Position numbers and translations under genes: made by a program. A stretch of DNA of 64,000 nt from Takakia lepidozioides (taxonomy: Eukaryota; Streptophyta; Takakiopsida; Takakiales; Takakiaceae): the NCBI GenBank assembly GCA_030704615.1, contig CM060733.1, positions 20,088,001-20,152,000 on the forward strand. Reading direction: 5' to 3'. Of this stretch, positions 1 to 12,892 are shown one piece after another. How positions within the stretch are numbered: the stretch's first letter is position 1; each line of letters starts with the position of its first letter. Below the pieces are notes generated by a model that saw only the letters and a program-made list of their open reading frames with translations, was not told where the DNA came from and made no database searches.

Positions 1-207
1 AAGACAATAACTGGCTTTGTTGTGGACCAAGCCTTGGAGACTCGAATGAAACTACAAGTATCACCTCGTGCACACCTTGTCACCAGAGAGAAGTGAAGAG
101 CTGGTGGAAATACGACCAAAAACATCAACAAACAGGCATTGACATCATACCACCAACATGCTGCTGATTCTGACAGAGAGAAAAAAAGCTATATAACAAA
201 CCTGGCA

Positions 208-392
208 TCTCTAGCATTGGTTTGAGCTTCCCGGGCAGCTCCTACATGACGTTGGGCAACAGCTTTGGACTCCTGTATACGAATCTGACGGCTCTCTCCA
301 ACAGAGCTGTTGGCAATGGCTTCCACTATTATAAATGGAACTGCAGAGAAATAGTACCACGCCTGCCAGCTACCCCACACCACCCACAACAC
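208..392 (-). other. possible exon of an unrecognised gene
   Basis: An open frame of about 60 codons on the minus strand ends at a good splice donor (CCAG|GTTTGT, near 208), so it could be an internal or first exon whose downstream exons lie beyond the window start. The predicted peptide begins with a hydrophobic, Trp/Tyr-rich stretch and continues into a charged Arg/Ala/Gln-rich segment. I recognise no domain. A chance frame is quite possible. Confidence 0.2.
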
Positions 393-1329
393 TACTAGAT
401 CAGCTTTTTTTTACAGCTATGCAACGAGCACATATAGAAACGCCCCCACTTCTCTCTCTCTCTCACACACACTTCTGTACAGTCGGAATCAGAATTTGGT
501 CTAGGCATATCCGTACGTTGTCCATATGGCCCCTCAGAACCATATGCTCGCTTTCATTTCATCTAGAGTTTGTAAGGAACAGGTCAATCTGGCATCAGCA
601 TTATGCAGTGAATTTCTCTGAAAGCAGCTATGCAGTGCACTATCTCTGAAACCTAGATCGGCATACACCCACTGGCAACATAGGTCCTCATAAACTACCT
701 ACCTCTTGCCAAGCTGCTCGACATAGACGTGGGAAACTAAAACCTGGGAAGAGAATCACTGGCAAAATGATGCGAGAGAGATCATGGAGAGAGAGAGGGG
801 GGAGACAGAGGGTGGAGAAGAGGAAGGAGGAGACCAGACCATGGCGCTACAACCACGCTACAAATCACGCAACTACGCAACCAGACAACCACGCAAGTTC
901 CACAGGGACAGTTGAGTCAACGCTTCACTTCAAAGAACAGAAAGCCAAATATTTTATTGACTAGGCGTTATCACAGATCATGCTCTCTCAGAGCAGACGG
1001 TTCTCCATCTCTCTGACTCTCGCTCTGTGCCTTTCTTTTGTGCCTCTCTTGTCTATGGAGAAGACCTCTCCCATACATATACTTCCAGAACACCCTTAGT
1101 CGTCTCTAGGCATATTCGTATTTCTCTGAGTTGACTGCTCGCATTCACTCTCTGAAGGGAGACTGAGATAATAAATGTTCATTCATCAGTTACAGGGATT
1201 CTCTCCGAAAAGATCTCGGAAATATCTGTAAACAATCTGCTGCAGAATTTGAACCGAAATCATAGGATTGAGTATGTCGTTCGAACTAAATGCAAGCCAT
1301 CCTGCAGGTTTATCTGGCAACAACAAACT
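393..1329. other. gene-free stretch
   Basis: I see no convincing coding sequence here. There is a short CT/CA microsatellite near 457-475 and a GA-rich tract at 770-830. The part next to 1330 is the likely 3' untranslated region of the P450 gene. Confidence 0.4.
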
Positions 1330-3285
1330 CTACTCATACATATGGGCAGGCAACCTTGGGTGTGCAACAGCAAGCAATGCTTTTGCTCTGGGAAGTGTCA
1401 GTCCGAAGTGCTCTGACATGTCCAAAGTGGTGGGGTCCTGCCCATTTGGAAGAGACCAATCAAAGCTCTGAATAAGGCGAGCAAGCACTATCTGAACCAT
1501 GATAAGTGCCAGCGGCATTCCCGGGCATCCCCTTCTCCCGGCTCCAAAAGGCAGAAGCTCGAAGTCTTGGCCTTTCACATCAATCTCAGGATGCTCCATG
1601 AATCTTTCAGGATTAAACTCAAGAGGTTTCTCCCAGGTAAGAGGATCCCGGCCTATTGCCCATAGATTCACGATCAGACGGGTGTTGGCTGGCAGAATAC
1701 AACCAGCAACTTCACATTGCTCACGAGACACATGGGGAAGCAGGAATGGACCCGCGGGGTGAAGGCGGAAGTTCTCTTTCATTACAGCTTGTAGGTACTT
1801 GAGATTTGGGAGGTCTGATTCCTGGACAAGCCGATTGGTTCCAACGACAGCATCTATTTCAGCTTGTACGCGTTTCAGAAGATGAGGCTTGCGAAGAAGC
1901 TCGGCCATTGCCCATTCTGTTGTGACCGCCGACGTATCTGTTCCAGCAGTCAACATGTCCTGCATCACGTGAACACAAGAATTTTCACCTCGAAGCCAAC
2001 TCTATACCTGAAGCCCGAAATTTAAGGAATCTTGCAATATAACATAGAACTTCACTACTATGTACAACTTATTCCCAGCTGTCGAGGACGATAGCTCAAT
2101 TGACCATAAACAAATTAGTGGACTGAATTGAAATTTGAAGACTTACCACGATCACCCCTTGTATGGTTTCATCGGAGAGATGACCAGTTCCATCTTCTGT
2201 AGGCATGGAGAGCAACACATCAACAAAGTCTTTTGGTGTATCCCTATCCTTTTCCACTGATGCAGCCTCTCTGTGCTCGTCAATCCACTGCCGAAGAAGA
2301 CTGTACAGTGCGACCTGCGTCTCCCTCATACGTGCCGCGATACCTAGCACCTTCGAAAGCCACGATAAATACGGGACGTAGTCACCAATCATGAACAGCC
2401 CAAGATAGTGAAATTGTCTGTCGACAAGTCCTTTAAACTCTTCCGCTTCTTGAGAGCTTTCCACATCAATTCCGAAGAACCTGAGATAGGCGAAGGTGGA
2501 AACTTGAATAGTAAGTGATGACAGCCCTGAAGGATATGGTCAAGATTATTGACATTGCCTAAGTTGCAAGTCTGTAGTATTCAAATGTGTCTCAAGACAG
2601 CTTATAGGTACGAGGTTTCCATGTCAAAATACAACAAAGATCTTTGTACGTTCTCATAATCTCTACTCAACAGAAAAATCAGCCGGTTTGGCTCATGTCA
2701 CCTTTTGTTGATCAGCATGCGAGTCATGTTGTTAGTAGACAGCGACGACAACTTGAAGTTGAGGTCCACCACCTTGTCCTTCTGTGACTCCTCAAGGATG
2801 ACCTTCAATGAGGCATTTATCTCCTCTGTCCTTGCAGATCGAAACGATTCCAGACGGCCTTTAGTGAAGAGCTCAACCAGGCAGATCTTGCGTAAATGAC
2901 GCCAATAAGAACCTGAAGAAAACGCAATGTTTTGGTGATCTAAAAAAAATGTATACGAAGCCAAAGTCTTTGGACGATAGGCAAACGATTGATCATGGGT
3001 CCTGAGAAACTCTTTTGCCATCTCTGCAGTCGACGCTACAACAGTATGGTATGATCCAAGGCGCAGGTACATCAGAGGCCCATATTTCTCAGCCAGGCGT
3101 GCCAATGCCTGGTTCGGAAGTTCACCCAACACGGGTAGATTGCCCACGACAGGCCATGGGCGTGGCCCTGGAGGCAAGCGACTGGGTTTTCTTAGGATGA
3201 GATAACTGTACAATGCAATGGTGACAAGAATGCCTATCGATAGAGGTACCCCAAGTTCTTCCCGAGCCCAGCGAACGATTTCCAT
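1330..3285 (-). CDS. cytochrome P450, A-type (CYP71 clan-like), intact
   Basis: The coding sequence is complement(join(1330..1959,2147..2480,2702..3285)), 515 residues, the usual length of a microsomal plant P450. All four intron ends are GT/AG and the phases fit. From the N-terminus there is a hydrophobic anchor followed by a basic Leu-Arg-Lys-Pro segment and the hinge LPPGPRPWP. Next come the I-helix AGTDTS (about 311-316), the K-helix ExxR (ENFR, 368-371), PERF (423-426) and the heme loop FGAGRRGCPG with ligand Cys451. Every key residue is present, so a working ER-bound monooxygenase is expected. The family fits the CYP71 clan (flavonoid or other phenolic hydroxylation is typical), but the substrate cannot be read from sequence. 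The start at 3285 is chosen because a TATA box lies at 3400-3406, which would put the earlier in-frame codon near 3399 upstream of transcription. A truncated paralogue is at 16.9-17.2 kb. Confidence 0.92.
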
Positions 3286-3399
3286 ATTCTCTACTATCCC
3301 TCTCAAACTCGTCCGAGATCCAAGTTTGCTTCCAGATGCTCCCTCTATCCCTCGAACTGGAGTAAGCTCCTTCTGCCTTCCCCTCTCCCTCTGCATCAC

Positions 3400-3406
3400 A
3401 TTTATA
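3400..3406 (-). promoter_or_regulatory. TATA box of the P450 gene
   Basis: TATAAAT on the minus strand, 115 bp upstream of the chosen ATG at 3285. The same motif in the same context sits upstream of the truncated P450 copy (17415-17421), so promoter and coding start were duplicated together. Confidence 0.6.
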
Positions 3407-3539
3407 CGCAGACCCTGCCATCTTCGCCGTCAAAACCTCACTGAATTTTTCCTTCGTAAAACTGGGGACTTCACATACCGGAACATATTGGAATTCTGCC
3501 GGACAGGTCAGAAATCCACAAAAGGTTTTCACGCGACGT

Positions 3540-5840
3540 AAAATCCTGGCCCTTGGGTTTATCCTGGATTTCGAGCCCTATCCGGGGATCTGCCCTCGTG
3601 ACAGGCGCCCCAAATCTAGGCGCCTCAATCGAGTTAAAGCGTGGGTCCAGGACTTTATGTCCACTCGGAGAGACCCACGTGTAGGGAAACTCCACCCGTT
3701 TCCTTGGGCCAGCACTTTACCTCCTTTCGGACCAACGCAAGTGTAGGTGAATTTTCACCCCAGGAGCGGTCGGTTTTAGGGGAGTAGGAAGTATCCCAAG
3801 TGTACGACATGCTAGGTGCACAAAGGCATTTGTTTCTGATGGGACGGTTGATCTTGATGGATCAAGGATGAGCGACGGCTACGATTACATGACATAAAGA
3901 TACACCTTTTTCGAAAAGAAAAGAAATTGGAGGGTTCCAACTTGGGAATGTTTTTTGGAAACGAGCACGTGTGGCTACTAAGTTTTGCAGGAAATAGGAA
4001 TATTGTTTCTGTTCATCCACTGAAATTTGGATAGAATCATCCTCCTCTGTAGTTTCATGCATTGATATCATCCATATCTGGCGAATTCATCCGTAATTTA
4101 TTTCTTATTTAGAGAAGTTTGGAGATGTCATCGATGAAGAAACAGGGAATTTTGACGGAATATTTCATTTGCAACTTCCAAGGATTAACCGTCCAGGTAC
4201 GAAATAGGTTACAGGAAATCCCTCTGTAAAGTCGCTCCTGAAATGAAAAATAATCTGAAGGGCTTTTTTCCTGATAGGTGAAGGTCTCGAGTGGAGGGCC
4301 TTCCCCTTATCAGTGGAGAACTGCTGCCACACAGTGCCAAATTGTTGGACGTGGAAGCCTGGGGTACCTTACACTGCTGCATACACGAGTCCTTTCTTGC
4401 TTCACAACGGGGAAATAATACACATGGGGAATAATACATACTGCCAAACTCTGCAACGTGTACAATGGGATACCTTACACTGCATAAAAGCCTAAAAGAT
4501 TCACCAAGCGGAAAAATTAGAACCCACCAGCCTGCCACCCTTATTAGCTGGGCCGTACTCTGACAACTTCCAAAGGAACCGTACCTTTGCCTTTACTGTC
4601 CTTTGGCCTCTCCCCATTGAGCGCTCCATTGCTCTCCCTCTTTTTGACCAGAAATAACCCCCGCTAGATTTGGGACCCTTAGTTTACACTGCTAATATTC
4701 TGCCTGAAAGTACAAAGCAAAGATCTTGCACAGTGTTGAGCGGATAATTTTAGATTTGGTACAGATACATAAAATTTAGACGATTGTTTATCCTCAGAGT
4801 AAGGATAAATTATCTATAGGTCCACTTATTTATCCTATGTGGAAGGATAAATGAAAATTTCATGAGTTATTTTTCCTCTGGTAGAGGGTATAGGCCAAAA
4901 ACTTTCTATGGGTAAGAAATATCTAAAAGGTAAATATAAATGATTTTCTCCTCTCATTATAATTTAGTAAGAAATATCCATGCCTTTTTGTCAAACACTA
5001 TGTAAGTAAATAAATGATTTCCCTTTTACATACCCAAGATATAAATCAAGGATATATTTAAAGATAACACACACACACATATATGTTTTTGTGTGTGTAT
5101 ATGTATATATATTTATATATTTATATATATTGAAGATATAAAGATTTTTGTGTTTGTTATGCTCAACTCTATTTTGATTTTTCAAAGGTGGTCATTTTGG
5201 GTGTAAAAGTAGGGCTCATTATAGAAGGTGTGTAGGTCGACGTCTGAAGAGGAAGAAGAGACAAGAGAACCTCCACAGTTATCATTTTTCTATTTATCCT
5301 TCACTAATATATTTGAATATAGAAATGACATATTGATAAGGGTAAGCATAAATCAAAATATTTAAGCGTATGAAGGGTAGGAATAAGGGTAAATAAATAA
5401 AATTGATGCATTTATCCTTCACATTGGTAACATTGGTCTTTACCAATATTGGGTTATTCTTAATTTTCTACATACTTGGGAACGTCAGTTTCAGGACTCA
5501 TGTGGATGTAAGAGATCCGGTATGGCTGATTACTATTGTGAAATTGAGACCTTCCGCATCTGGATTAAAAGAATTTGCACTCACCTATAGGGTTATCAAT
5601 CTAATCATGGTGACCAAAGAGGAACCTTAGATTATGTGTACCTACGTTCAATTGATAACCCCCTTGATTTAGGCCTACCTATACATGACGGTTCAATAGA
5701 CAAAATGCATGCCTGATTTTAACTTCTTTTTTCTTTTTCTTTTTAAAGGGACTAAATTTCAACAGTTGAATTTAAAAAAAATGCTTTTTCCCAACTGTAT
5801 TTTTGGGTGAAATGGTCATGTGTAAGTGTGTGATGGGGTT
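3540..5840. other. gene-poor AT-rich spacer with an R1 repeat piece
   Basis: No credible gene. At about 3850-4350 there are pieces of dispersed repeat R1 (ATGACATAAAGATACACCTTTTTC, AGGTGAAGGTCTCGAGTGGAGGG and similar phrases recur elsewhere in the window, with differences). From about 4700 to 5400 the DNA is strongly AT-rich, with a TG/TA microsatellite near 5068-5130. Confidence 0.5.
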
Positions 5841-6584
5841 TCACCCTACTTAAAAGGGCATGGGCCCGGGGCAAAGGGGACGCTTTTAGTAGGGCGGTTC
5901 ATGGTATCAAGCAGGTCCCACTACCCAATCGATTGGCTGTGCAGCAGGTACAGTCCGAAAGATTTTTTCTCCATGATGGGGGATCTAGAGTGGAGGTAAA
6001 GAAAAGCCTTTTCCAGAAAGATCTGCAGGATTAGGGTTTTGACATCCTCTTTTTGAAACAAGGAAAATGAATCTGAAAGGCTCTATGTAGGTATTGGAAG
6101 ACCTTCACTGCATTTCAAGAGTGTGAAATGTTTTTCTTAAGCTTTATTGGCTCCTCTTTATTCTATGAGGAGACTATGCATCAGTGTCAAAATTCGCTAA
6201 GTCCCTGTTGTGCCTTTCCCAGCTGTCACCTCCTCTCCTTTGCTGAAAACTACTTCCAAGATGTGCCTTCTCCAGATAACACCTCCCTCCAGTAACATTT
6301 TTGTTATTGAACAACTTATGAAAACTAAATTCAAGTCTAGTATGGATGAAAGTAGATCCCAGTATCCACGGAGAGGAGCCATGTGTGACTAACCACTTCT
6401 TTTTAGGAGCTTAGATGTCATGTGTCATGTGAGGGCATGGCCCAAGGGCAAGGTAGATAGGGAACGTTCAAGGTATCAAGTAGGTCCCACTACCCAAGCG
6501 ATGGGGTAGGAAGGATCCAAAGGGGTTTTCTCCATTAGAAGGTCCTGAGTGGAGGGTATGCTTTATTTGATGGCTTTAGAAAAC

Positions 6585-6770
6585 CAGCATATAGCCCAAT
6601 GGTAATGGGCACATACCACGTTGGATGTGGTTGTGGGTTCAAACCACGGTCTGGTGTGTCATGAAGGTGTCCACCCTTCAGCTGGAAGGCAGCCCTTGTG
6701 GTGAAGCGACACCATAAGTTACGCTCCCTTGGGTAGGCGTCATATATATATATATATATTTTTTAAAAAC
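6585..6770 (+). mobile_element. tRNA-derived SINE (family SINE-A)
   Basis: The head looks like RNA polymerase III promoter boxes: box A-like TAGCCCAATGG (6592-6602) and box B-like GGGTTCAAACC (6635-6645). The body ends in a (TA)n tract at 6741-6760. The same unit, differing at many positions, is found inverted at about 59230-59415, and partial inverted copies lie at 7108-7172 and 7235-7400. A tRNA-like head, a shared body and an AT-rich tail are the hallmarks of a SINE. Confidence 0.7.
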
Positions 6771-7107
6771 TTTTTGATGGCTCTATGGAAAATGGTCGGA
6801 TCGTATAATTAGATGAGATAAAGAAAAACATTGTCTGGAGAGGTATCGCAGGAGGTCTGTGCTGCAAGATCAAATTTTAAGATTCAGGTTGTAACTACGT
6901 CCCTTTTCAAACAAAGAAAAATCTGAAGGGGGCTTTACGTGTAGGGCCATCCCTTTACATTTCAAGAGTTGAAATGCTCTATTTTCAACTTTATTTTCAG
7001 AGTTAAATTTTCATGGGTCTTTCCCTACTTGAAATTTGCATGGGTTTGCCCCTACTTGAAAGGGCATAGGTTCAAAGGCAACGCAGGTGGGTAGCAATAA
7101 TAATAAT

Positions 7108-7400
7108 ATTTAACACCTCCCCAAGGAAGCATAAATTATGGTGTCTCTTCACCCAGAAGGGTTACTGCCTCCGCTATTTACGTGAAGGTCTCAAGTGGAC
7201 GGTCTTCTTGATTTGATGGATCTAGGAAAATGAAATGATATCAACGCCTCCCAAAGAAAGCGTAAATTATGGTGTCTCTTCATGATCCAGAGGAACTAGT
7301 GCATTATGTTGGAAGCTGGACATCTTGAATCCTAAATCATTTAGGTTATGCACAGTATAAGGCATAAACTCCCATCCACTTGGCTACATGCTCTAGTGCG
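7108..7400 (-). mobile_element. two degenerate SINE-A copies, inverted
   Basis: At 7108-7172 and 7235-7400 the minus strand repeats the SINE-A 3' body (read here as CCTCCC..AAG..AGC.TAAATTATGGTGTC). The first copy keeps only the 3' part. The second runs back towards a decayed promoter head near 7390. Both lie within the R1 cluster. Confidence 0.5.
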
Positions 7401-7671
7401 GATGTAGGGATAATGGACGGTGACAATTAGATGAGATAAAGACAAACCTTTTCCGGAAAGATACCACACGTTGAGATCCGTAGATCAACTGATGACGCCT
7501 TCTGTATCACTCAAAGGGGCTTTAGGTGGAGGGCTGTGCCTGCATTTCAAGAGTTAAAATGCTCTTTTTTCAACTTTATTTTCTGACTTCAATTTTCATG
7601 TGTACGTGTGTAATGGAGTTTCACCTTAAAGGCAAGGCAGGTAAGGGAAGCACTTAGAGGCTAGAGCATCC

Positions 7672-9030
7672 ACACCCTAGACGGAACCCAGTCCGTCAAC
7701 AGAATTGGGCGAAATACAGATTCGAACCGGGCAAAAAACGTCCACACCAATGTTGTTCTGATATCAGGTTTAGGACATACTGGACTGGTCCTGGTACTAG
7801 ACATATCACAAATTTTCATACTAGTCTTGTCTATATACTGGTGGATGTTATTTTTTCCAGATACTGGTATGAGTATGGGTATATTTATGACCACAATACT
7901 GGTATGAGATATCATGAATCAACTCTGGTATCATTCCAAAGCCATCTTGAATTACAAGTTTATCTAATAGCAAGTATCAAGTGAAAACAAATACAATACA
8001 CATAAAGAAGTAATATACATAAGTATAAGTATGTAGCATATGTACACATAAATTAGTATAATACACATACCAAAGTAAATGAGGAAATGAGAAAGACAAC
8101 GGAGTAGTGGTATTGTGGCTGGTATGAAAGGACTGATACCAGCCTTAGTCTGGTATATGACCAAGTATTCTCCCAAATGATACCAGTCTGGTCTGGTATC
8201 TAATACCAATGCATATACCAATACATATTCCAATCTTTCACCTATATAGGAGTCCAACGCTATATGGCTAGACCACACCAATGGTCCAACGCTATAACCG
8301 CCCACTGGTCCACACCCTTGCCCCTGAACCCTATATCCCATAAAGGGCTGGCATTGCATGTCATTCGGAGCTTTGAACCCTAGCGCAATGTACAGTGACC
8401 TGAACTTGCCCCTAATATCGCCGAGAGCATAATACGGCCATGTCCGAGAGCATGTTAGTGCTTCCCGCCAGTAACTAGAGACCGCGAGACGACCAGTATG
8501 GGAATGCCGAAGGGGAACGTACAAGAATGGGGTTGGGAACGGCAGAATGGGGATAGCACATACTATTCAGGAGCCAAGGGTGTGCGGGAGTCGGGGCTGC
8601 CCTACCACAAAACCCAACAGGCCTGAATCTATCACCGTATCTGTGGCGTTATGTACTAGAGAACGGGCCGCGTTGGCCGCGTTGGCCAATTCTGCCCTGT
8701 AAGCGGCCTTTGGGTGAGCCCTATGGCCACGCATAGGGCAGAGTCAGCCTTGCCATTACGTGGCGCAATATGATTGAGGTTCGATTCTCCCATATCGATT
8801 GCCCAGATTCAGAGCCCCCCAAGAGGATATAAACGGGGCGAGCCTCAGGGGCAGTGGGTGGGTCGATGGCTGATGACATGGGCCTCGGTGGTAGGTCCGC
8901 AGTCCTCTGTGAAATCGGCCATCCCTGCCTCTGCCCTTGGTTGCCGATTTGTCCTGAGAATTAAAAAGTGGCAGAATTCGCCACACCTGCTTTTAAGGGG
9001 AGCCTTTCGAGCTGAAGGGTGTGGATGCCC
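7672..9030. mobile_element. possible non-autonomous DNA transposon with inverted ends
   Basis: The ends are inverted: GCATCCACACCCT at the left and AGGGTGTGGATGC at the right (13 of 13). The next outer bases are CTA and TTA, which would resemble a 3-bp TWA target duplication with one change, as in PIF/Harbinger elements. No transposase frame is present. A degraded hAT-type MITE lies inside (7748-8250). The class assignment is tentative because the duplication is imperfect. Confidence 0.45.
7748..8250 (-). mobile_element. degraded copy of the CTGGTAT-rich hAT-type MITE
   Basis: About 500 bp is the reverse complement of the element at 33326-33842, sharing the end (CAATGTTGTTCTG versus CAGTGTTGTACTG), a central AT-rich part and many ATACCAG/CTGGTAT words. 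The open frame seen here on the minus strand (part of 7964-8524) is matched in the other copy, but the frame contains no known domain and I take it as repeat sequence. Confidence 0.6.
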
Positions 9031-9649
9031 TTAATACGGGCAATTTAACCCTTAAACTCCCAGCATCCAAACTCGACTTTAGAAAAATACTGACCCCCTA
9101 ATAGAAAAATAGCTTCAAAAGCTCAAAAAGTTATCACATCATGATTATGACCGGATATCACCTTGCCACCTGATTCCTGCAGCCACAGTTAAAAAAAACA
9201 GCCCAATCCGAGAAGATCCCAAACTTCTCAACCCTTGAATGTGTGGCACCTTTCTTGGTACATTTGTTTTAACCAAGATAAATCCCTATTTTCCAAGGGT
9301 TTGGATGACGAGATCCAAACCGTCCATCATGAGTTTTTGGCCATCCGTTCCTTGCCACGTGGTGCAACTACTGCCCTTCATTTCGTTAAATTTGGCCAAG
9401 ATCACCAAATGTGAGGGCTGGTCAAACGTCGTTTTTTGTTCTTTTTTGGGTCATTTTTGGCTCAATGTGTCATGAGCTCCTTGCTCTCAAACGCATGATT
9501 GCAATGCCTGACCTTCCACGGGCTAGCTGCCCTGCACTTGCCACCTCAATGATTTTGAGCCAATCAGGATTATGTAGAAGATTCCTAGATAGATGGGAAA
9601 GCCAATGGCAATCCCAGACTTTGTCATTTATACATCAATGAATTATATG
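9031..9649. other. no feature recognised
   Basis: Short overlapping frames in several phases, no conserved motif, no splice structure. I see nothing supportable here. Confidence 0.4.
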
Positions 9650-9990
9650 GGCCCCACCGTGGGCAGGCACTAAGATATCAAGGAGGTCCCACTACCTAAG
9701 TGATTGGGGCAGCAGGTAGGATCCCACTTGAGGGGTCTTCTTCATTATAAGGAAAGGTCTTGAGTTGAGGGCCTCCTTGATTTCATGGATCTAGGAATAA
9801 TTGGCGGCTAAGATTAGATGAGATAGAGAAAAAACCTTTTTCAGACAGATACTTCACGAGGTCTATGCAGTTGCAAGATCAGGGTTTTGAGATCCATATA
9901 ACATTCCTTCTGAAACAAAGAAAAAAAATCTGAGTGGAGGCCATCCTTTTGCGTAAAAAACTGCTGCCACATAGTGCCAAATTGATCTGC
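9650..9990 (+). repeat. R1 dispersed repeat copy
   Basis: Contains the R1 landmarks in order: AGGTCCCACTACC, a GAAAGGTCTTGAG-like piece, GATTAGATGAGATAGAGA and GGTTTTGAGATCC. It is collinear with the copies at 5.8-7.6 kb. Confidence 0.6.
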
Positions 9991-10197
9991 CACATGACAT
10001 GGAGTACCTCACACTGCCTAAGACTCCTATCTTGGAATCAAAAAAATTATTCCTTGTGTCTAATCTTGTTTTGCTTATGTATACAGCAAAAGACAACTGC
10101 AGAAAAAACATTGATTGAATGAGGAATATTGACATATATAACCTATAGGTCCCTTTTCGTTGTTGTCTCCCCATTGCAATAGCTGATTTTCTTTCTT

Positions 10198-12885
10198 TTC
10201 TTTTTTTTGAGAATAGGGGACAGCGGCCCTGGAAAATTTTATTAATAAGGTAAGGAAAAAATAACCTTACCGAGAACCATGAAGGCAGATGATTGAGGTT
10301 CCACTCTACCAGAAACCCAAGAGAAGGAAAGAATAATGTCCAAGGAAGAGATAAAGACCAGGGAGGAAAGAAAGCCAGAGATTAAGGCATCTTGCAGTCA
10401 CTGCAAAGGGCCACATAAACTCTAAAGCTTTAGACTACATTAGCCTACACAGCAAATTATTGCAAAGGCAATGCCTAAAGAACAAAGGAGAAAGCAAATC
10501 AAACTATGAGCTAATCCTCGTTCTTTTAGGAGGCTCAAACAAAAGATAGCTTTCAACTCCCCCTTCCTGAGACTACGCTTCTGGTGTCTCCAGTTGACTT
10601 CAGCTTCATCAGACCCCAAGGGAGAAATGCGAGCGCTAACCGAGCTGCTAGCATGATGGGAGATGATTTGCCCATTAATCGATTCTAGAATCCGATATTC
10701 TCCTCCAGAATACCCCACCTTTTTCCCAAGAACTGTTGAAGGCAGAGATGAGTTGGACTCTCCTCCTACTTCCACACTTTGGCAAAGTTGTAACAATGTC
10801 AACCAACATTTACGAGCTTCAGACATGAGGTCTGAGTGAGCCAAATGTAGAAGCTGCTGCAAGCAGGGTTGAAATACTACTGAACATCTCATTTTTCATA
10901 TCTGCCACAAAATAGTACCCCTCATGGTTTCCCACACAAGGCAAGAGCAGAACTGAATACCATTTTAATGTTCAACAACACAGCAGAGGTAGAGTATGAA
11001 AGAGAGGGATTCCAATGAGAGTAGAGGGAGAAGGCTCTGGTCCAAATTGCAGCAGCACAAGGACAAGACACCAAACAGTGTTCAGTGTGTTCCGAGAGAT
11101 TGAGGCTATACATAGAAGGAGGGTCTGCAATAAAAGCACCAACAGGCACAATTCTATTCGTTATCTTCCATAGAAAGGCATAAACTTTTGCTGGCCTACG
11201 TTTTTTCCAAATATTGGTCTAGACATCTTTCCAGGACATATGCTGCTCCGAAGAGTGGGCCCATTTTTTCTGCCACTTGTTTTGAAAAGTCTATTTGGGC
11301 ATAAACAGAGAATACCCGAGCTCGACAGTGTAAGAGAAAAAATGACTGTGTTTCTTATTCATCTAGAACCACTCCCCACGGTAAAATTGTAGCAACCTAA
11401 CTGGTGCTGAAAAAACCGGATGAAAGATTCACTATAGTGTTGCAGCTCCTCAGGAGGGGTAGAGTTAATTTTACCCGAGCCAGAGCAAAAAAACTAAGGT
11501 GTCGAAAAGAGCAGTGCTGGCAGGCAGCAATTGAGGCTTTGGATTGCACAAAATGCCATTTGGTTGCACTCGAAATGTGATTCTAGAAAAAAATACGGGG
11601 CTTCTCGTGGTAGCATAGAAGGCCATGGTCACAGAACCCACAGAGAAGCCTAGTCACCGAGGCAGAGTTAAGATGACCTGCTAAGAAAGATAGGTAATCC
11701 AGGAGGCAGGGAGGTCACCCATGGGCCATAACAACGTTCCATCCACTGTTGATTCTTCTCAAGAAGCAGCAGAAGAAATGGAGATTATAGTACCCGAATC
11801 CATGTCCCAGAAGTGCGTCAAATGAGACAACCCCGCAGATTCCCAGTGCGCCCAGCAGGTAGAGCAAGGAATGAGGACCTCGGAATTTCTGTTGTAGTTT
11901 GCAAATAGGGGTTGTCTCAAAACTTCATCAAATGAAGAGAGTATGGTTTGGTACATGAATCCTCTCATTTTACACCACGCTGTCAAAACAGATTGCCAGA
12001 CTTTGGAGCCAATCCCTGGCTTCGAGTTAGACTTGCCACCTTGAACCGTCCATTTTAGCGAGGCAAGCCAGAGAGGGCTGGACTTTGTAGTAGCATTGGC
12101 AAGGTGAAATCTGACCAAATGGCTCCAAGGGCTAGACATTCGAGTAAATATTCTTGGAACCCACTTGGCAAGCAAGGCTGTAATCTGCGATTGGGGATCA
12201 ATTATCCCTAGTCCTCCATTCTTCTTCTTTAGATGACAGAGTTGTGCCCCACTTACTAAGGCTTGTTTATTCAAAGAAACCAAAATAGCGCCCTAGAGGA
12301 AATTCCTCACCATGGACCTTATCTTTTTAATGATTTGAGAATAGAAACTAGAGAGGGTCCAGCTCAAAGCAACTTTCACATTGTCTGAAGAGTTGTTTTC
12401 AATTAAGAGAGTCGTGTCGTCTACATATAGGAAGAACGAATAGAGGAGGATGGATCCAGCGCCGGTGAGTGCGGGATAGTCAGGCCCCAAGAATCATTTT
12501 CTTTTGTCCATCAGGTGACCCATGCCATCCGCAACAATTAAAAAAAAGAAATGGACTATTGGATAGCCATGCCTTATAGACTTGGAAAGAGGAAAAGGTT
12601 TGGACAAAGCTCCATTTACCATCACCCTGCTGGATGCAGAAGTCAGTAGAATCTTGAGAAAAAACCCAGAATTGCCCGCAACCTCCAAAGCACCAAAGAG
12701 ATGATCCCAACTAATGCTATCAAATGCTTTTTGGAAGTCAAGCATTAGCCTGGCAGTTGGCTGCTGGAATTTATGAGCAAAGTGAAGGACTTTGTTTGCG
12801 AGCAGAATGTTATCCAAGATCATTCTGTTCTGCAGAAAGCCTGATTGCTCCGGACGGATAAGCTTGGGCAGCATAGGCTGGATCT
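10198..12885 (-). mobile_element. LINE (L1-like) retrotransposon, 5'-truncated and decayed
   Basis: Read on the minus strand, the element starts inside the reverse transcriptase (12874) with EQSGFLQNRMILDN, the palm segment LDFQKAFDSISWDHL and the catalytic YVDD (12.4 kb). It continues through a K-K-N-G-G-L-G-I block (12.2 kb) typical of the post-RT part of plant L1 elements, then a zinc-knuckle-like HCLVSCPC (11.1 kb). It ends at a T-rich tract at 10198-10208, the complement of a poly(A) tail. The frame is broken by several shifts and stops, so it encodes no working protein. The endonuclease end is missing, as expected for a 5'-truncated insertion. Confidence 0.85.
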
Positions 12886-12892
12886 AGGGGCG

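Larger units (their letters stand above)
5845..7640 (+). repeat. cluster of dispersed repeat R1 (several degenerate copies)
   Basis: A set of phrases recurs in the same order: AGGTCCCACTACCCAA, then a GGAGGG-containing piece, then ATTAGATGAGATAAAGA, then a TTTCAAGAGTTGAAATG-like piece. Copies or parts lie at about 5845-6150, 6420-6590, 6770-7090, 7170-7230 and 7410-7640, interrupted by SINE copies. Further copies are at 9650-9990 and 17585-17720, with parts near 3850-4350. No protein is encoded. I cannot assign the repeat to a class. Confidence 0.6.

Noticed and set aside
1499-1762. Plus-strand frame over the P450 last exon
   Set aside because: It is the shadow of the minus-strand exon that carries the heme loop.
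7964-8524. 186-codon hydrophobic protein gene on the minus strand
   Set aside because: Most of the frame lies in a MITE copy that recurs inverted at 33.5 kb. The hydrophobicity comes from AT-rich DNA, with no start context or homologous domain.
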